From an uncultured Dysosmobacter sp. (GTDB taxonomy: Bacteria; Bacillota; Clostridia; Oscillospirales; Oscillospiraceae), in contig NZ_CANRMB010000001.1 in assembly GCF_947631635.1 (NCBI RefSeq), positions 186,001 through 250,000 on the forward strand: a stretch of DNA of 64,000 nucleotides, read 5' to 3'. Every line of letters starts with the position of its first letter. The first letter of the stretch is position 1. Shown here piece by piece: positions 50,320-60,999 of this stretch. The position numbers and the translations under genes were made by a program. Under the pieces are notes generated by a model, which made no database searches, was not told the origin of the DNA, and was given only the letters and a program-made list of their open reading frames with translations.

Positions 50320-51804
50320 ATGAGAGCCATCGGATTTGACAACCAAAAGTACCTTACCACCCAGTCGGAGCAGATCAAAAAGCGCATCGCCCAGTTCGGC
50401 GGCAAGCTGTATCTGGAATTCGGCGGCAAGCTGTTCGACGACTTCCACGCCTCCCGGGTCCTGCCCGGCTTTGAGCCGGACAGCAAGATCCGGATGCTCC
50501 AGCAGCTGAAGGAGGATGTGGAGATCGTCATCGCCATCAACGCCGCGGACATCGAGAAGAACAAGGTCCGGGGGGACCTGGGCATCACCTATGACGACGA
50601 CGTGCTGCGGCTCATCGACATCTTCCGGGGCATGGACCTGTACGTGGGCAGCGTGGTGCTGACCCGGTACAACGGCCAGGCGGCGGCGGACGCGTTTTTG
50701 AAGCGGCTGACGTCCCTGGGCATCCGGTGCTGCCGCCACTACCCCATCGCGGGCTATCCCTCCGACGTGCCCCACATCGTCAGCGACGAGGGCCTGGGGA
50801 AGAACGACTACATCGAGACCACCCATTCCCTGGTGGTGGTGACGGCTCCCGGTCCCGGCAGCGGCAAGATGGCCACCTGCCTGAGCCAGCTGTACCACGA
50901 CGACAAGCGGGGCATCTCCGCCGGATACGCCAAGTTCGAGACCTTCCCCATCTGGAACCTGCCGCTGAAGCACCCGGTGAATCTGGCCTACGAGGCCGCC
51001 ACGGCGGACCTGAACGACGTGAACATGATCGACCCCTTCCACCTGGAGGCCTACGGCAAAACCGCTGTGAACTACAACCGGGATGTGGAGATCTTCCCGG
51101 TGCTCAACGCCATCTTTGAAAAGATCCAGGGGAAGTCCCCCTACCGCTCTCCCACGGACATGGGCGTCAACATGGTCGGCAGCTGCATCATGGACGACGC
51201 GGTCTGCTGCGCCGCGTCCCGGCAGGAGATCCTGCGCCGGTACTATACCGCCTGCGTGGAGAGGCTCCAGGGCAAGTGCGGCGACGAGCCGGTGCGGAAG
51301 CTGGAGCTGGTGATGCAGCAGGCGGGCGTCACGCCGGATATCTGCCCGGCGGTGTCCGCCGCGCGGCTGAAGGCTGAGACCACCAACGGCCCCGCCGGCG
51401 CCATGGTCCTGCCGGACGGCCGGGTGGTCACCGGAAAGACCTCCGATACCCTGGGGGCCGCGTCCGCCCTGCTGCTGAACGCCCTGAAGGCCGTGGGCGG
51501 CATTGACGACCAGTTTGAGCTGATCTCCGCCCAGGTCCTGGAGCCGGTGTGCCGCCTTAAGACCCAGTATCTGGGCCACCGGAACCCCCGCCTGCACACC
51601 GACGAGGTGCTGATGGCCCTGACCATCTCCGCCCTGACCAATCCCCTGGCGGAGATGGCCCAGCAGCAGCTGCCCAAGCTCCGGGGCTGCGACGCCCATT
51701 TCTCCGTGGTGCTGAGCGACGTGGACGAAAAGCTGCTCAAGCGCCTGGGCATTAACGTCAGCTGTGAGCCGCGGTACGAGACGAAGAAGCTGTATCACAA
51801 ATAA
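50320..51804 (+). CDS. DUF1846 family protein
   Basis: 494-residue conserved protein of the DUF1846 family (PF08903). It opens AIGFDNQKYLTTQSEQIKKR. A P-loop-like stretch APGPGSGKMATCLSQLYHD lies near residue 190, and the C-terminal half has TNGPAGAMVLPDGRVVTGKT. Structures are known for the family but the reaction is not settled; a role in nucleotide or amino-acid metabolism has been suggested. Its neighbours are the divergent purA and the following unknown gene. Length is normal. Confidence 0.9.
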   Translation: MRAIGFDNQKYLTTQSEQIKKRIAQFGGKLYLEFGGKLFDDFHASRVLPGFEPDSKIRMLQQLKEDVEIVIAINAADIEKNKVRGDLGITYDDDVLRLIDIFRGMDLYVGSVVLTRYNGQAAADAFLKRLTSLGIRCCRHYPIAGYPSDVPHIVSDEGLGKNDYIETTHSLVVVTAPGPGSGKMATCLSQLYHDDKRGISAGYAKFETFPIWNLPLKHPVNLAYEAATADLNDVNMIDPFHLEAYGKTAVNYNRDVEIFPVLNAIFEKIQGKSPYRSPTDMGVNMVGSCIMDDAVCCAASRQEILRRYYTACVERLQGKCGDEPVRKLELVMQQAGVTPDICPAVSAARLKAETTNGPAGAMVLPDGRVVTGKTSDTLGAASALLLNALKAVGGIDDQFELISAQVLEPVCRLKTQYLGHRNPRLHTDEVLMALTISALTNPLAEMAQQQLPKLRGCDAHFSVVLSDVDEKLLKRLGINVSCEPRYETKKLYHK

Positions 51805-51811
51805 AGAGAAA

Positions 51812-51840
51812 GGGGCAAGGGCCATGCCCTTGCCCCTTTT
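51812..51840 (+). terminator. Terminator after DUF1846 gene
   Basis: Perfect stem GGGGCAAGGGC-CAT-GCCCTTGCCCC followed by TTTT. Confidence 0.92.
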
Positions 51841-51855
51841 CAAAGGAGGTGCCCC

Positions 51856-53189
51856 ATGGGGCTTTTCCGGCGGAAGCGGGAGGATGTGGAGATCCTTCCG
51901 ATACAATTGGACGTGGAGAAGCTGGCCTGGTGCCGGGACGCCAGGGTGCTGCATGTGGACGGCGTTGGCGCGCTCCGCTGGGAAAGCCGGGGCTGGGAGG
52001 AGGACGCTGACTGGGGACGCTGGTATCTCACCAGCCTGATGCTCCGGGGGACGCCTCTGCTGTCCTGGAAAGACCCGGGCTGTCCCACCTGTGCCGGCCT
52101 GCTGGCCGCCGGATGGGGCTTGGCGGAGGCCGATGCCCCGGAACTGGAGGCGGTTCGAGAGACCTTGAACAGCGGCTTTACCCGGCTGGAAGACGCCGTT
52201 CCAGCTCTGGCTCCCTTGCTGGGCCTGCTGGAACCAGGACTGTATGTGGTGGCGGACGGGGAGGCCTATCCCGCCGACGGCGGCGGGCGGTTCTTCTGGG
52301 ATGCGCCGGATGAATGGATGGCCGCACCTGCCACAGAGCAGACGGGCCTGACGGACGACGACTACGAATATGAGTATCCCGGCAGCGCGCCGGTGTTTCT
52401 GTATCCCTCCCAGCGCCGCTCCCGCTTCGATCCGGACCGGGAGGCGTACTATGAGGAGCGTTTTCAGCGGGATGGCCCGCTGCCCCGGGGGATCGCTCTC
52501 TATGTGCAGGAGGGACTCTCCATCCTGCTGGACGGCCATCACAAGGCTGCGGCCGCTGCCCGGCTGAGGCGGGCGTTGCCGTGTCTGACGGTCATTCCAC
52601 TGCAGTGTTATCAATGGCGGGACGGCCGTGTGGTGGGAAAGCCGGAAAGAGATCGTGCTGTTTTCGGTCCGTTTTTCATTCCCACAGCGGCAATTCCGGC
52701 CAAATGGCTGCCGGAAAAACCATGGGTCCGCTGCAAGGGGACCCAAAGGGATCTAGAGACAGGCCGTCTGGCGGACCGGGAGTGGCCCGCCATATACCGT
52801 GATGCCGGAGCAAACTATCCGACTGCACGGGAATATGCACTGGTAACGGCGGCGGAGATCGGGTATCCCACGGATGGGGAATTGGCCCGGTGGCTGGCGG
52901 AGCCGCATCAATACCGCCCCCAGCTTCGGGCGGCGCTGGTGCTTCTGCGAAGCGGAGGAGACTGCCGTCTGAAAGATCTGGCACTCCGCTGTGCCGCTGT
53001 CCAGGACCGATGGTGCAGTCTGAAGGAGGAGGCATTCCGCGTTTTGGCAGAGATGCACGGAGACCCGGACGTGGAGGACTTTTTTGTAAAATATTTCATC
53101 GATTTGGAAACACTTCCCCAGGACCGGCCCCGCGGCACGGATATCCTGACGGAGATCGCTCACAGCTTTTGGAATAGAAAGGATACGCT

Positions 53190-53211
<22 letters not shown>
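51856..53211 (+). CDS. Unknown 451-residue protein with a ParB-like DGHHK motif
   Basis: Starts MGLFRRKREDVEILPIQLD behind AAAGGAGG. No signal peptide or membrane helix. It has Trp-rich N-terminal strands, a CPTC motif near residue 75, an acidic Tyr-rich stretch (TDDDYEYEYPG) and, near residue 226, LLDGHHKAAAAARLRR. That last motif resembles the ParB/sulfiredoxin-like box with a nucleotide-contacting DGHHR. The C-terminal part is helical and repeat-like. It overlaps tex by 22 bp, so the two are coupled. Function unknown. Confidence 0.72.
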
Positions 53212-55352
<2,141 letters not shown>

Positions 55353-55382
55353 AACCGGCCTGCCAGACAGGCCGCAAAGGAA

Positions 55383-55416
55383 AGCCCCGGGCGGAAAGCG
55401 GTTTCCGCCCGGGGCT
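55383..55416 (+). terminator. Hairpin terminator after tex
   Basis: Perfect stem AGCCCCGGGCGGAAA / TTTCCGCCCGGGGCT, weak T-tract; preceded by a smaller stem GGCCTG/CAGGCC at about 55358-55373. Confidence 0.7.
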
Positions 55417-55523
55417 GCTGTTTATAGCCGACACAGTTGAAAAGAACCCTTTAGATTCTCTTCCATGCAATGCTGCTGTACGGTGTTGCAGGCTGCGTAT
55501 GCGGCCCTCTGTGCCTGACTATA

Positions 55524-56156
55524 TCAGGGGAGCGTGGACTGCCGCTGAAAATGGGCGCGGCCCTCCGCCTGGTATCCGCTGACCCACAGCTCATAGCTCC
55601 CGTTGTCAGGGATCTCGATGGAATAGACGCCTGTGGCCAGATTTTCGCTCTCGAAGATGGTCTCCCGTTCCTCGTCCTCAATGATCTCCACGTCGATGCT
55701 GCCCCGCCTGCTGACGATATCGGCCTGAAGGATGTCGCCTTCCTCCAGCTCCAGAAGCTGGAACTCCGTGCCGTTGAAGGCGGAGTAGTCCAGCAGGAGG
55801 CTGCTCTCATCTCCAGTCCGGCTGCCGCTGAAATAGCGGCCGTATTCCGGCCAATAGGCCATATACCACGCCGCGGCGCACATGCACAGGGCCGCGCCGG
55901 TCAGAACAAAGCAGAGGAGCATCCCAGCCCAGTCGTACTTCACCTTGCCGCCGCCCCTGGCGGCGGTCAGCGTCTCCACGCCCAGGAGGATGAGGATGAT
56001 GGGCGAGCCTTTCAAGACCCAGTTCAGGTCCGCCTTGGGGAAGAACATGGAGACCAGCATCAGGCCGCCGGCGGCCAGCAGGGTCACGCCCAGGGTGAAG
56101 GTGCCCACCCGGCGCTGGCGGGGCGCTTCCACAGCGGCCTTTTCAGTCATCTCCAT
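55524..56156 (-). CDS. Membrane protein of ECF-sigma operon (210 aa)
   Basis: Three hydrophobic helices lie in the first 110 residues (LGVTLLAAGGLMLVSMFF, GSPIILILLGVETL, and WAGMLLCFVLTGAALCMCAAA). A C-terminal soluble domain follows with alternating acidic strands (ELEEGDILQADIVSRRGSIDVEII...NGSYELWVSGYQAEGRAHF) resembling a beta-sandwich sensor. The first part resembles LiaF/DUF5668-type envelope-stress proteins. It overlaps the previous gene by 14 bp. It is the last gene of the sigma operon. Function unknown. Confidence 0.72.
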   Translation of the reverse strand: MEMTEKAAVEAPRQRRVGTFTLGVTLLAAGGLMLVSMFFPKADLNWVLKGSPIILILLGVETLTAARGGGKVKYDWAGMLLCFVLTGAALCMCAAAWYMAYWPEYGRYFSGSRTGDESSLLLDYSAFNGTEFQLLELEEGDILQADIVSRRGSIDVEIIEDEERETIFESENLATGVYSIEIPDNGSYELWVSGYQAEGRAHFQRQSTLP

Positions 56157-56751
56157 GGGGCGCCTCCTCTTCCCGCGCCTCGGCGGTTTTCGGTTCCGGC
56201 TCCACAGGCGGCACAAAGGCGGGAATGTCCTCCGAAGCCTTATGCCTGGGACTGCGGATGAACCAGATGCCAAGAGCGATGATGCCGAGGCTCACCGCCA
56301 GCCGGGGGATGTCGTAGCGGAGGAGATGGTAAATCGGAAAATATTTGTCATAGAGGGAGAATACGTCGTACAGCCAGTTGCCCACCCGCTGCCACAGCAC
56401 ATAGACGCCCAGAGCGATCAGGCCCCAGCCGATGACGCTGTGCCGCCTGCGGAGCAGGACCGCCATCTTTTGGGAATCCATGTCGGAGAGGCCGAACAGG
56501 TAGGCGTCCGGGTTGGCGGCGGCCTCCTCGTCGGTCTGGGAACGGAGGTTGTAGCTGTCAAAAAAGGAGTACAGCCACAGCGGCAGCATCAGCACCGCCA
56601 ATGCGCCGATCTCCAAAAACACCGCCAGGACGAAGAGACCGCAGAAAGCCGTCAGCAGGGAGGCGCCCCGCTTCATATAACCCTGGTGCATCTGTCCGCA
56701 TCCGGGGATGCAGGACGCGATAAAGAGCGAAAGTCCGTGTTTGCGTTTCAT
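56143..56751 (-). CDS. TM2-like membrane protein of ECF-sigma operon (202 aa)
   Basis: It starts MKRKHGLSLFIASCIPGCGQMHQGYMKRG, the TM2-domain style of helix followed by PG.GQ, then several hydrophobic helices and an acidic C-terminal tail (EPEPKTAEAREEEAPHGDD). Overlaps of 4 bp with the anti-sigma gene and 14 bp with the following gene make it part of a coupled operon. It is probably an envelope protein under sigma control. Confidence 0.72.
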   Translation of the reverse strand: MKRKHGLSLFIASCIPGCGQMHQGYMKRGASLLTAFCGLFVLAVFLEIGALAVLMLPLWLYSFFDSYNLRSQTDEEAAANPDAYLFGLSDMDSQKMAVLLRRRHSVIGWGLIALGVYVLWQRVGNWLYDVFSLYDKYFPIYHLLRYDIPRLAVSLGIIALGIWFIRSPRHKASEDIPAFVPPVEPEPKTAEAREEEAPHGDD

Positions 56752-57224
56752 GTGTTGGTTCCTCCTTGTGGGGCCTGGACACGCCCAAGCCCGTCAAAAA
56801 AATCGTTCAGCCCGGACATGGCGCTGTCCAGGGAATCATTCCATTTCGCGGACCATGTCCGCAGTCCCTCGGAGACGGAGGGGCGGTCCTCCGGCAGGGA
56901 CGGCCTTCGGACGAAGTCGATCCGTCCGCTGCCCCAGACCACAGTCAGGGCCAGGGCCACGGCGGCGGCCGCTGTGGCATACCGGCTGGTGACCAGCCGG
57001 AGGGTCCGTGCTCTGACACGGACCCAGAGACGCTCCTGACAGGAATGCTCCGGCGCCAGCAGGGAGGCGCCGTCCAGCAGGTCCGTGTACCGCTGAAGGC
57101 AGAGATCGCAGAACGCCAGGTGTTCAGCGGCCTCCAGCCGGCCCAGCTCGTCCAGCTCCCGGCCCTGTGCCAGGGCCGTCAGGATCTCGTCTGTCAGATG
57201 TCCGTCAGCGCGAAATCGGTCCAT
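56748..57224 (-). CDS. Zinc-finger anti-sigma factor
   Basis: 158-residue membrane anti-sigma factor. The ZAS motif HLAFCDLC (H-x3-C-x2-C, residues about 38-45) precedes a single transmembrane helix near residue 85-103 and a short extracytoplasmic tail. Such proteins hold an ECF sigma factor inactive. It overlaps the sigma gene by 20 bp. The start is the ATG at 57224 behind GGAGTGGAG. Confidence 0.85.
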   Translation of the reverse strand: MDRFRADGHLTDEILTALAQGRELDELGRLEAAEHLAFCDLCLQRYTDLLDGASLLAPEHSCQERLWVRVRARTLRLVTSRYATAAAAVALALTVVWGSGRIDFVRRPSLPEDRPSVSEGLRTWSAKWNDSLDSAMSGLNDFFDGLGRVQAPQGGTNT

Positions 57225-57723
57225 GCGCTCCACTCCTTTCCAATTGCTCCCGCAGCAGGCGCTTGCCCCGCGCCAGCTGGGTGTGTATCGTTTTGACCGG
57301 CCTGCCCAGGACCAAAGCCGCCTCCTCCGGGGATCGCTCCTCCAGCAGGCACAGGCGGCAGACAGGGCGGTAGGGCTCCTTTAATTGTTCGATCGCCTGC
57401 CGGATCTCCTCCGCCCCGGAGCGGCGAAGCGCCACCTCCTCGGCGGGCGGGGCCAGGCCGGGGGGCATCTCCTCGTCTCCCGGCAGCACGGTGCGGCGGC
57501 TCCAGGCGCTTTGCAGGTGGTCCTTTGCCTTGTTGGCGGCAATGCGGCCCAGCCACTGGCGCTCATATCCGGGCGGGATCGCGTCCCGGTGGAGGTAGGC
57601 GGAGAGAAAGGTCTCCTGGGTCAGGTCCTCCGCGGCAGCGGGGTCCCGCACCAGCTGGAAACAGATGGTGTAGACCAGCCGCTCATACCGGACCACCAGA
57701 TCCGAAAAATGTTCCTTTGTCAT
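57205..57723 (-). CDS. ECF-type RNA polymerase sigma factor
   Basis: 172-residue sigma-70 family member with region 2 (FSDLVVRYERLVYTICFQLVRDPAAAEDLTQETFL) and region 4 (LKEPYRPVCRLCLLEERSPEEAALVLGRPVKTIHTQLARGKRLL). It is the head of an operon with its zinc-finger anti-sigma factor and two membrane proteins. The start is set at ATG 57723; a promoter-like TAGTAT sits near 57770, so earlier in-frame starts are unlikely. The inducing signal is unknown. Confidence 0.92.
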   Translation of the reverse strand: MTKEHFSDLVVRYERLVYTICFQLVRDPAAAEDLTQETFLSAYLHRDAIPPGYERQWLGRIAANKAKDHLQSAWSRRTVLPGDEEMPPGLAPPAEEVALRRSGAEEIRQAIEQLKEPYRPVCRLCLLEERSPEEAALVLGRPVKTIHTQLARGKRLLREQLERSGAHGPISR

Positions 57724-57831
57724 GCCTGTCACGTTCCGCCGCCACCCCCTTTCGCCGTCCGACATCTATACTACGGCGCAGGCCGCCGGATTTCTTCAAC
57801 ATGGCGTGAATTTTTCTGAAAAAGGACCCTC

Positions 57832-57860
57832 TTCCAAAAGCCGCAGAGCTATGGTACAAT
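57832..57860 (+). promoter_or_regulatory. Promoter of the NSS transporter gene
   Basis: TTCCAA (57832-57837), 17-bp spacer, TACAAT (57855-57860). Confidence 0.6.
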
Positions 57861-57908
57861 AGGCCATATGGCGCGGACGCCAGAACTTGGAGAATCGGAG
57901 AAAAGCAT

Positions 57909-59249
57909 ATGTCTGACCAAAACCGCACCCCGGACAGGGACGGATTCCGTTCCAGATGGGGCTTTAAGCTGGCCTGTGTCGGCTCCGCCGTGGGAATGGG
58001 CAATATCTGGCTGTTCCCCACCCGGATGTCCCGCTACGGCGCGGCGTTTCTGATCCCCTACATCCTGTTTGTGATCCTCATCGCCTCCACCGGCGTCATC
58101 GGCGAAATGGCCTTTGGCCGCGCCGCCGGAGGCGGCCCCATCACCGCCTTTGGCACGGCAGCGGAGCAGCGCACGGGCCGCCGCGCCTGGGGCGAGGCGC
58201 TGGGACTGATCCCGGTGGCCGGCTCTCTGGCCATGGCCATCGGCTATTCCGTGGTGGTGGGCTGGCTGCTGAAATACGCCGTGGGCGCTTTCACCGGCGC
58301 CGTCATGGCAAACCGGGGCGTGGAGGGCTTTGACGCCTTCTTCGGCGCCACGGCCTCCGCCTGGGGCAATACGCTGTGGCAGACGCTGGCTATGCTGATC
58401 ACACTGGCGATCATGATCTTCGGCATCGGCGGCGGCATCGAAAAGGCAAACAAGGTGATGATGCCCCTGTTCTTTCTGCTGTTTCTGGGGCTGGCGGTGT
58501 ACATCTCGACCCTGTCCGGCGCGGCGGACGGCTACCGGTACCTGTTCGTCCTGGATCCCCGGGAACTGCTGGATCTTGAGATCTGGGTCTATGCCCTGGG
58601 GCAGGCCTTTTTCTCCCTGTCCATCGCGGGCAACGGCACGTTGATCTACGGCTCCTACCTTGCCAAGACGGAGGATATCCCCGCCAGCGCCAGGACCGTG
58701 GCCTTCTTTGACTCCGCGGCGGCGCTGCTGGCGGCCCTGGTCATCATCCCGGCCATGGCGACGGCGGGGCAGCAGCTGGACAAGAGCGGGCCGGGGCTGA
58801 TGTTCATCTTCCTGCCCAATCTTTTTCAGAACATGCCCGGCGGCAGGATTATCATGGCGGTGTTCTTTGCGGCGGCATTGTTTGCGGGACTGACCTCCCT
58901 CATCAACCTCTTTGAGGCACCCACCGCCACGATCCAGGAGAAATTCCACCTGGGCAGGACGCCCGCAGTCTGTATCATCGGCGCTGTGGGCCTGGGTGTG
59001 GGGCTCTCCATCCAGGGGATCGTGTCCGGATGGATGGACGTCTGCTCCATCTACGCCTGCCCGGTGGGCGCGCTGCTGGCGGCTGTCATGTTTTTCTGGG
59101 TGTGCAGGCGGGAATACTGCCTGGAGCAGGTGAGTCTGGCCCGTGCCAGGCCCTTGGGCGGCTGGTTCTATCCGCTGGCAAAGTATGGCTTTTGCGGGAT
59201 TACCGTTTTTGTGTTGATTGTAGGCGCTGTTTTAGGAGGGATCGGTTGA
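57909..59249 (+). CDS. Sodium-dependent transporter (neurotransmitter:sodium symporter family)
   Basis: 446-residue polytopic transporter. The first helix has the NSS sodium/substrate signature GSAVGMGNIWLFPTRMSRYGAAFLIPY. About eleven helices follow, including YALGQAFFSLSIAGNGTLIYGSYL. Relatives such as LeuT and MhsT import hydrophobic or aromatic amino acids with Na+. It ends 1 bp before the XdhC-like gene, so the two are coupled. The substrate is unknown. Confidence 0.94.
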   Translation: MSDQNRTPDRDGFRSRWGFKLACVGSAVGMGNIWLFPTRMSRYGAAFLIPYILFVILIASTGVIGEMAFGRAAGGGPITAFGTAAEQRTGRRAWGEALGLIPVAGSLAMAIGYSVVVGWLLKYAVGAFTGAVMANRGVEGFDAFFGATASAWGNTLWQTLAMLITLAIMIFGIGGGIEKANKVMMPLFFLLFLGLAVYISTLSGAADGYRYLFVLDPRELLDLEIWVYALGQAFFSLSIAGNGTLIYGSYLAKTEDIPASARTVAFFDSAAALLAALVIIPAMATAGQQLDKSGPGLMFIFLPNLFQNMPGGRIIMAVFFAAALFAGLTSLINLFEAPTATIQEKFHLGRTPAVCIIGAVGLGVGLSIQGIVSGWMDVCSIYACPVGALLAAVMFFWVCRREYCLEQVSLARARPLGGWFYPLAKYGFCGITVFVLIVGAVLGGIG

Positions 59250-59250
59250 T

Positions 59251-60252
59251 ATGAGAGAATTGATTCGGGAGATTGTTCACGCATTGGAGGCTGGGCAGCC
59301 TGTGGAGCTGGTCAGCCTGGTGGCCTCCGGCGGCTCCACGCCCCGGGGGGCCGGAGCGCTGATGGCGGTGTTTCCGGATGGGAGGACGGTCGGGACCATC
59401 GGCGGCGGCAATGCGGAGTATGAGGCGCAGCAGCTGGCAGGGACCCTTTTGAAGAGCGGCGGGGACGCCCTGCGGCATTTCCGGTTCGTTCAGGGGGATG
59501 CGGCAAGCCTGGGCATGGTCTGCGGCGGCGATGTGACGGTGCAGTTCCAGCACCTGCCCGCCGGAGACGCAAAGGCCGTCGCCGTCCTGCGGGATCTGAT
59601 GGAGGCCACGGGCAGGAACGCCGACACCTGGCTGGTGCGGCAGATCCGGGAGGAGCGCATCACGGCCATGGGCCTGGCGGACCGGAATGGCTTCCGCCAT
59701 CTGGACATGCCTCCGGCGGAACTGCCGGAGCTGCTGCAAAACAAGGCGGTTTATCAGGAGGGCTGGTTCGCTGTCCCGGTTGTGAAGGCCGGACGGGTCT
59801 ACATCTTCGGCGGCGGCCATGTGTCCCAGGCGCTGGTGCCTGCCATCGCGGCGGTGGGCTTCCGCCCGGTGGTGTATGACGACCGCCCGGAGTTCGCGGA
59901 CATGACCCTGTTCCCCCAGGCGGAGGCGGCGCTCTGCGGCTCCTTTGAGGAGCTGTCCCGCCAGGTGGCGGTGACGGCCGACGACTATGTGGTCATCATG
60001 ACACGGGGCCACCAGGCGGACTATGAGGTCCTGGCCCAGCTCCTGCGCAGCGGGGCAAGGTATCTGGGCTGCATCGGCTCCAAGCGGAAGCTGGCCCTGT
60101 GCCGGGACCGTCTGCTGGAGGCGGGCTTTACGGCGGGGGAATACGCCCGGGTCCATGCGCCCATCGGCCTTGCCATCGGCGCGGAGACGCCGGAGGAGAT
60201 CGCGGTCTCCGTGACGGCAGAGCTGATCGCCGTCCGGGCCGGTGTGATATAG
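59251..60252 (+). CDS. XdhC/CoxI family protein
   Basis: 333-residue protein. The N-terminal XdhC_CoxI domain (LVSLVASGGSTPRGAGALMAV...TIGGGNAEYEA) is followed by a C-terminal Rossmann-type domain (RVYIFGGGHVSQALVPAIAAVGFRPVVYDDRPEFA). XdhC proteins load sulfurated molybdenum cofactor into xanthine dehydrogenase-type enzymes; the selenium-dependent variant is YqeB/XdhC. No molybdenum hydroxylase is encoded in this window. Its partner is therefore elsewhere, or the protein serves another metalloenzyme. It is coupled to the NSS transporter. Confidence 0.9.
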   Translation: MRELIREIVHALEAGQPVELVSLVASGGSTPRGAGALMAVFPDGRTVGTIGGGNAEYEAQQLAGTLLKSGGDALRHFRFVQGDAASLGMVCGGDVTVQFQHLPAGDAKAVAVLRDLMEATGRNADTWLVRQIREERITAMGLADRNGFRHLDMPPAELPELLQNKAVYQEGWFAVPVVKAGRVYIFGGGHVSQALVPAIAAVGFRPVVYDDRPEFADMTLFPQAEAALCGSFEELSRQVAVTADDYVVIMTRGHQADYEVLAQLLRSGARYLGCIGSKRKLALCRDRLLEAGFTAGEYARVHAPIGLAIGAETPEEIAVSVTAELIAVRAGVI

Positions 60253-60383
60253 TCAATGCGGCTGAAAAGGAGCACAAGGTGCGTGAGCGTTTCCTATGAA
60301 GTCGGGTACAGAGGACCGCATGTGCGGTCTGCGGCGCTGCATGGAAAAGAGCCTTTTGAATTTTTTTAACTGTGCCGACTATA
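60248..60383. mobile_element. Possible second MITE of the TATAGTC family
   Basis: 136 bp bounded by TATAGTCAAT (60248-60257) and GACTATA (60377-60383). The left end matches 10 of 10 bases with the right end of the MITE at 10965-11142 read inward. The stop codon TAG of the XdhC gene lies inside the left end. The interior has only a short palindrome (ACCGCATGTGCGGT). Inverted-end identity beyond 7 bp is poor, so this is a degenerate or distant member at best. Confidence 0.45.
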
Positions 60384-60392
60384 AAATCATGG

Positions 60393-60420
60393 AAAAGCGG
60401 GCGCATTGCGCCCGCTTTTC
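60393..60420. terminator. Bidirectional terminator after the XdhC gene
   Basis: Perfect stem AAAAGCGGGCGC-ATT-GCGCCCGCTTTT. Confidence 0.88.
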
Positions 60421-60450
60421 TTGCAAAGTACAGGGGTTCCGTGATACAAT
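60421..60450 (+). promoter_or_regulatory. Promoter of the dCMP deaminase gene
   Basis: TTGCAA (60421-60426), 18-bp spacer, TACAAT (60445-60450), 30 nt before the ATG. Confidence 0.7.
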
Positions 60451-60480
60451 CAGACATCATAGAGAATCGGAGGGCTGCCT

Positions 60481-60981
60481 ATGGACCGCATCAGCAAAGA
60501 AAATTACTATCTGGACATCGCCGAGACCGTTTTGGAGCGGGCCACCTGCCTGCGCCGCGTCTACGGCGCCATCATTGTCAAGAACGACGAGATCATCTCC
60601 ACGGGGTACAACGGCGCCCCCCGGGGCCGGGCCAACTGCGTGGACATGGGCTTTTGCTCCCGGGAGGCCATGAAGGTGCCCCGGGGCGAGCGGTATGAGC
60701 TGTGCCGCAGCGTCCACGCCGAGGCCAACGCCATCATCTCCGCCTCCCGGCGGGACATGGTGGGCGGCACCATCTATCTGGTGGGCAGGGACGCCCGCAC
60801 CGGCGAACTGCTGGCCGACGCCACATCCTGCCTGATGTGCCGCCGGATGGTCATCAATGCCGGCCTGGAAAAGGTGGTCATCCGCCGCACGGAGACGGAG
60901 TTCGACGTGGTGCCCGTGTCCGACTGGATCGCGGAGGACGACCTGCTGACCCCGGAAAACGTCATTATGGACCTGAAGTAA
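60481..60981 (+). CDS. dCMP deaminase family protein
   Basis: 166-residue zinc-dependent deaminase, converting dCMP to dUMP for thymidylate synthesis. The motifs are HAEANAIISA (metal His and catalytic Glu) and CLMCRRMVINAG (metal cysteines), with the longer N-terminal CLRRVYGAIIVKNDEIISTGYNG typical of ComEB-type enzymes. The start ATG follows CGGAGG. It lies 18 bp before the pyruvyltransferase fusion and may be co-transcribed with it. Confidence 0.95.
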   Translation: MDRISKENYYLDIAETVLERATCLRRVYGAIIVKNDEIISTGYNGAPRGRANCVDMGFCSREAMKVPRGERYELCRSVHAEANAIISASRRDMVGGTIYLVGRDARTGELLADATSCLMCRRMVINAGLEKVVIRRTETEFDVVPVSDWIAEDDLLTPENVIMDLK

Positions 60982-60999
60982 CGGAAAGGGAGCCTTTTT

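Noticed and set aside
50182-52746. Minus-strand open frame of 854 codons
   Set aside because: Antisense to the DUF1846 gene and its neighbour, with low-complexity composition and no ribosome site.
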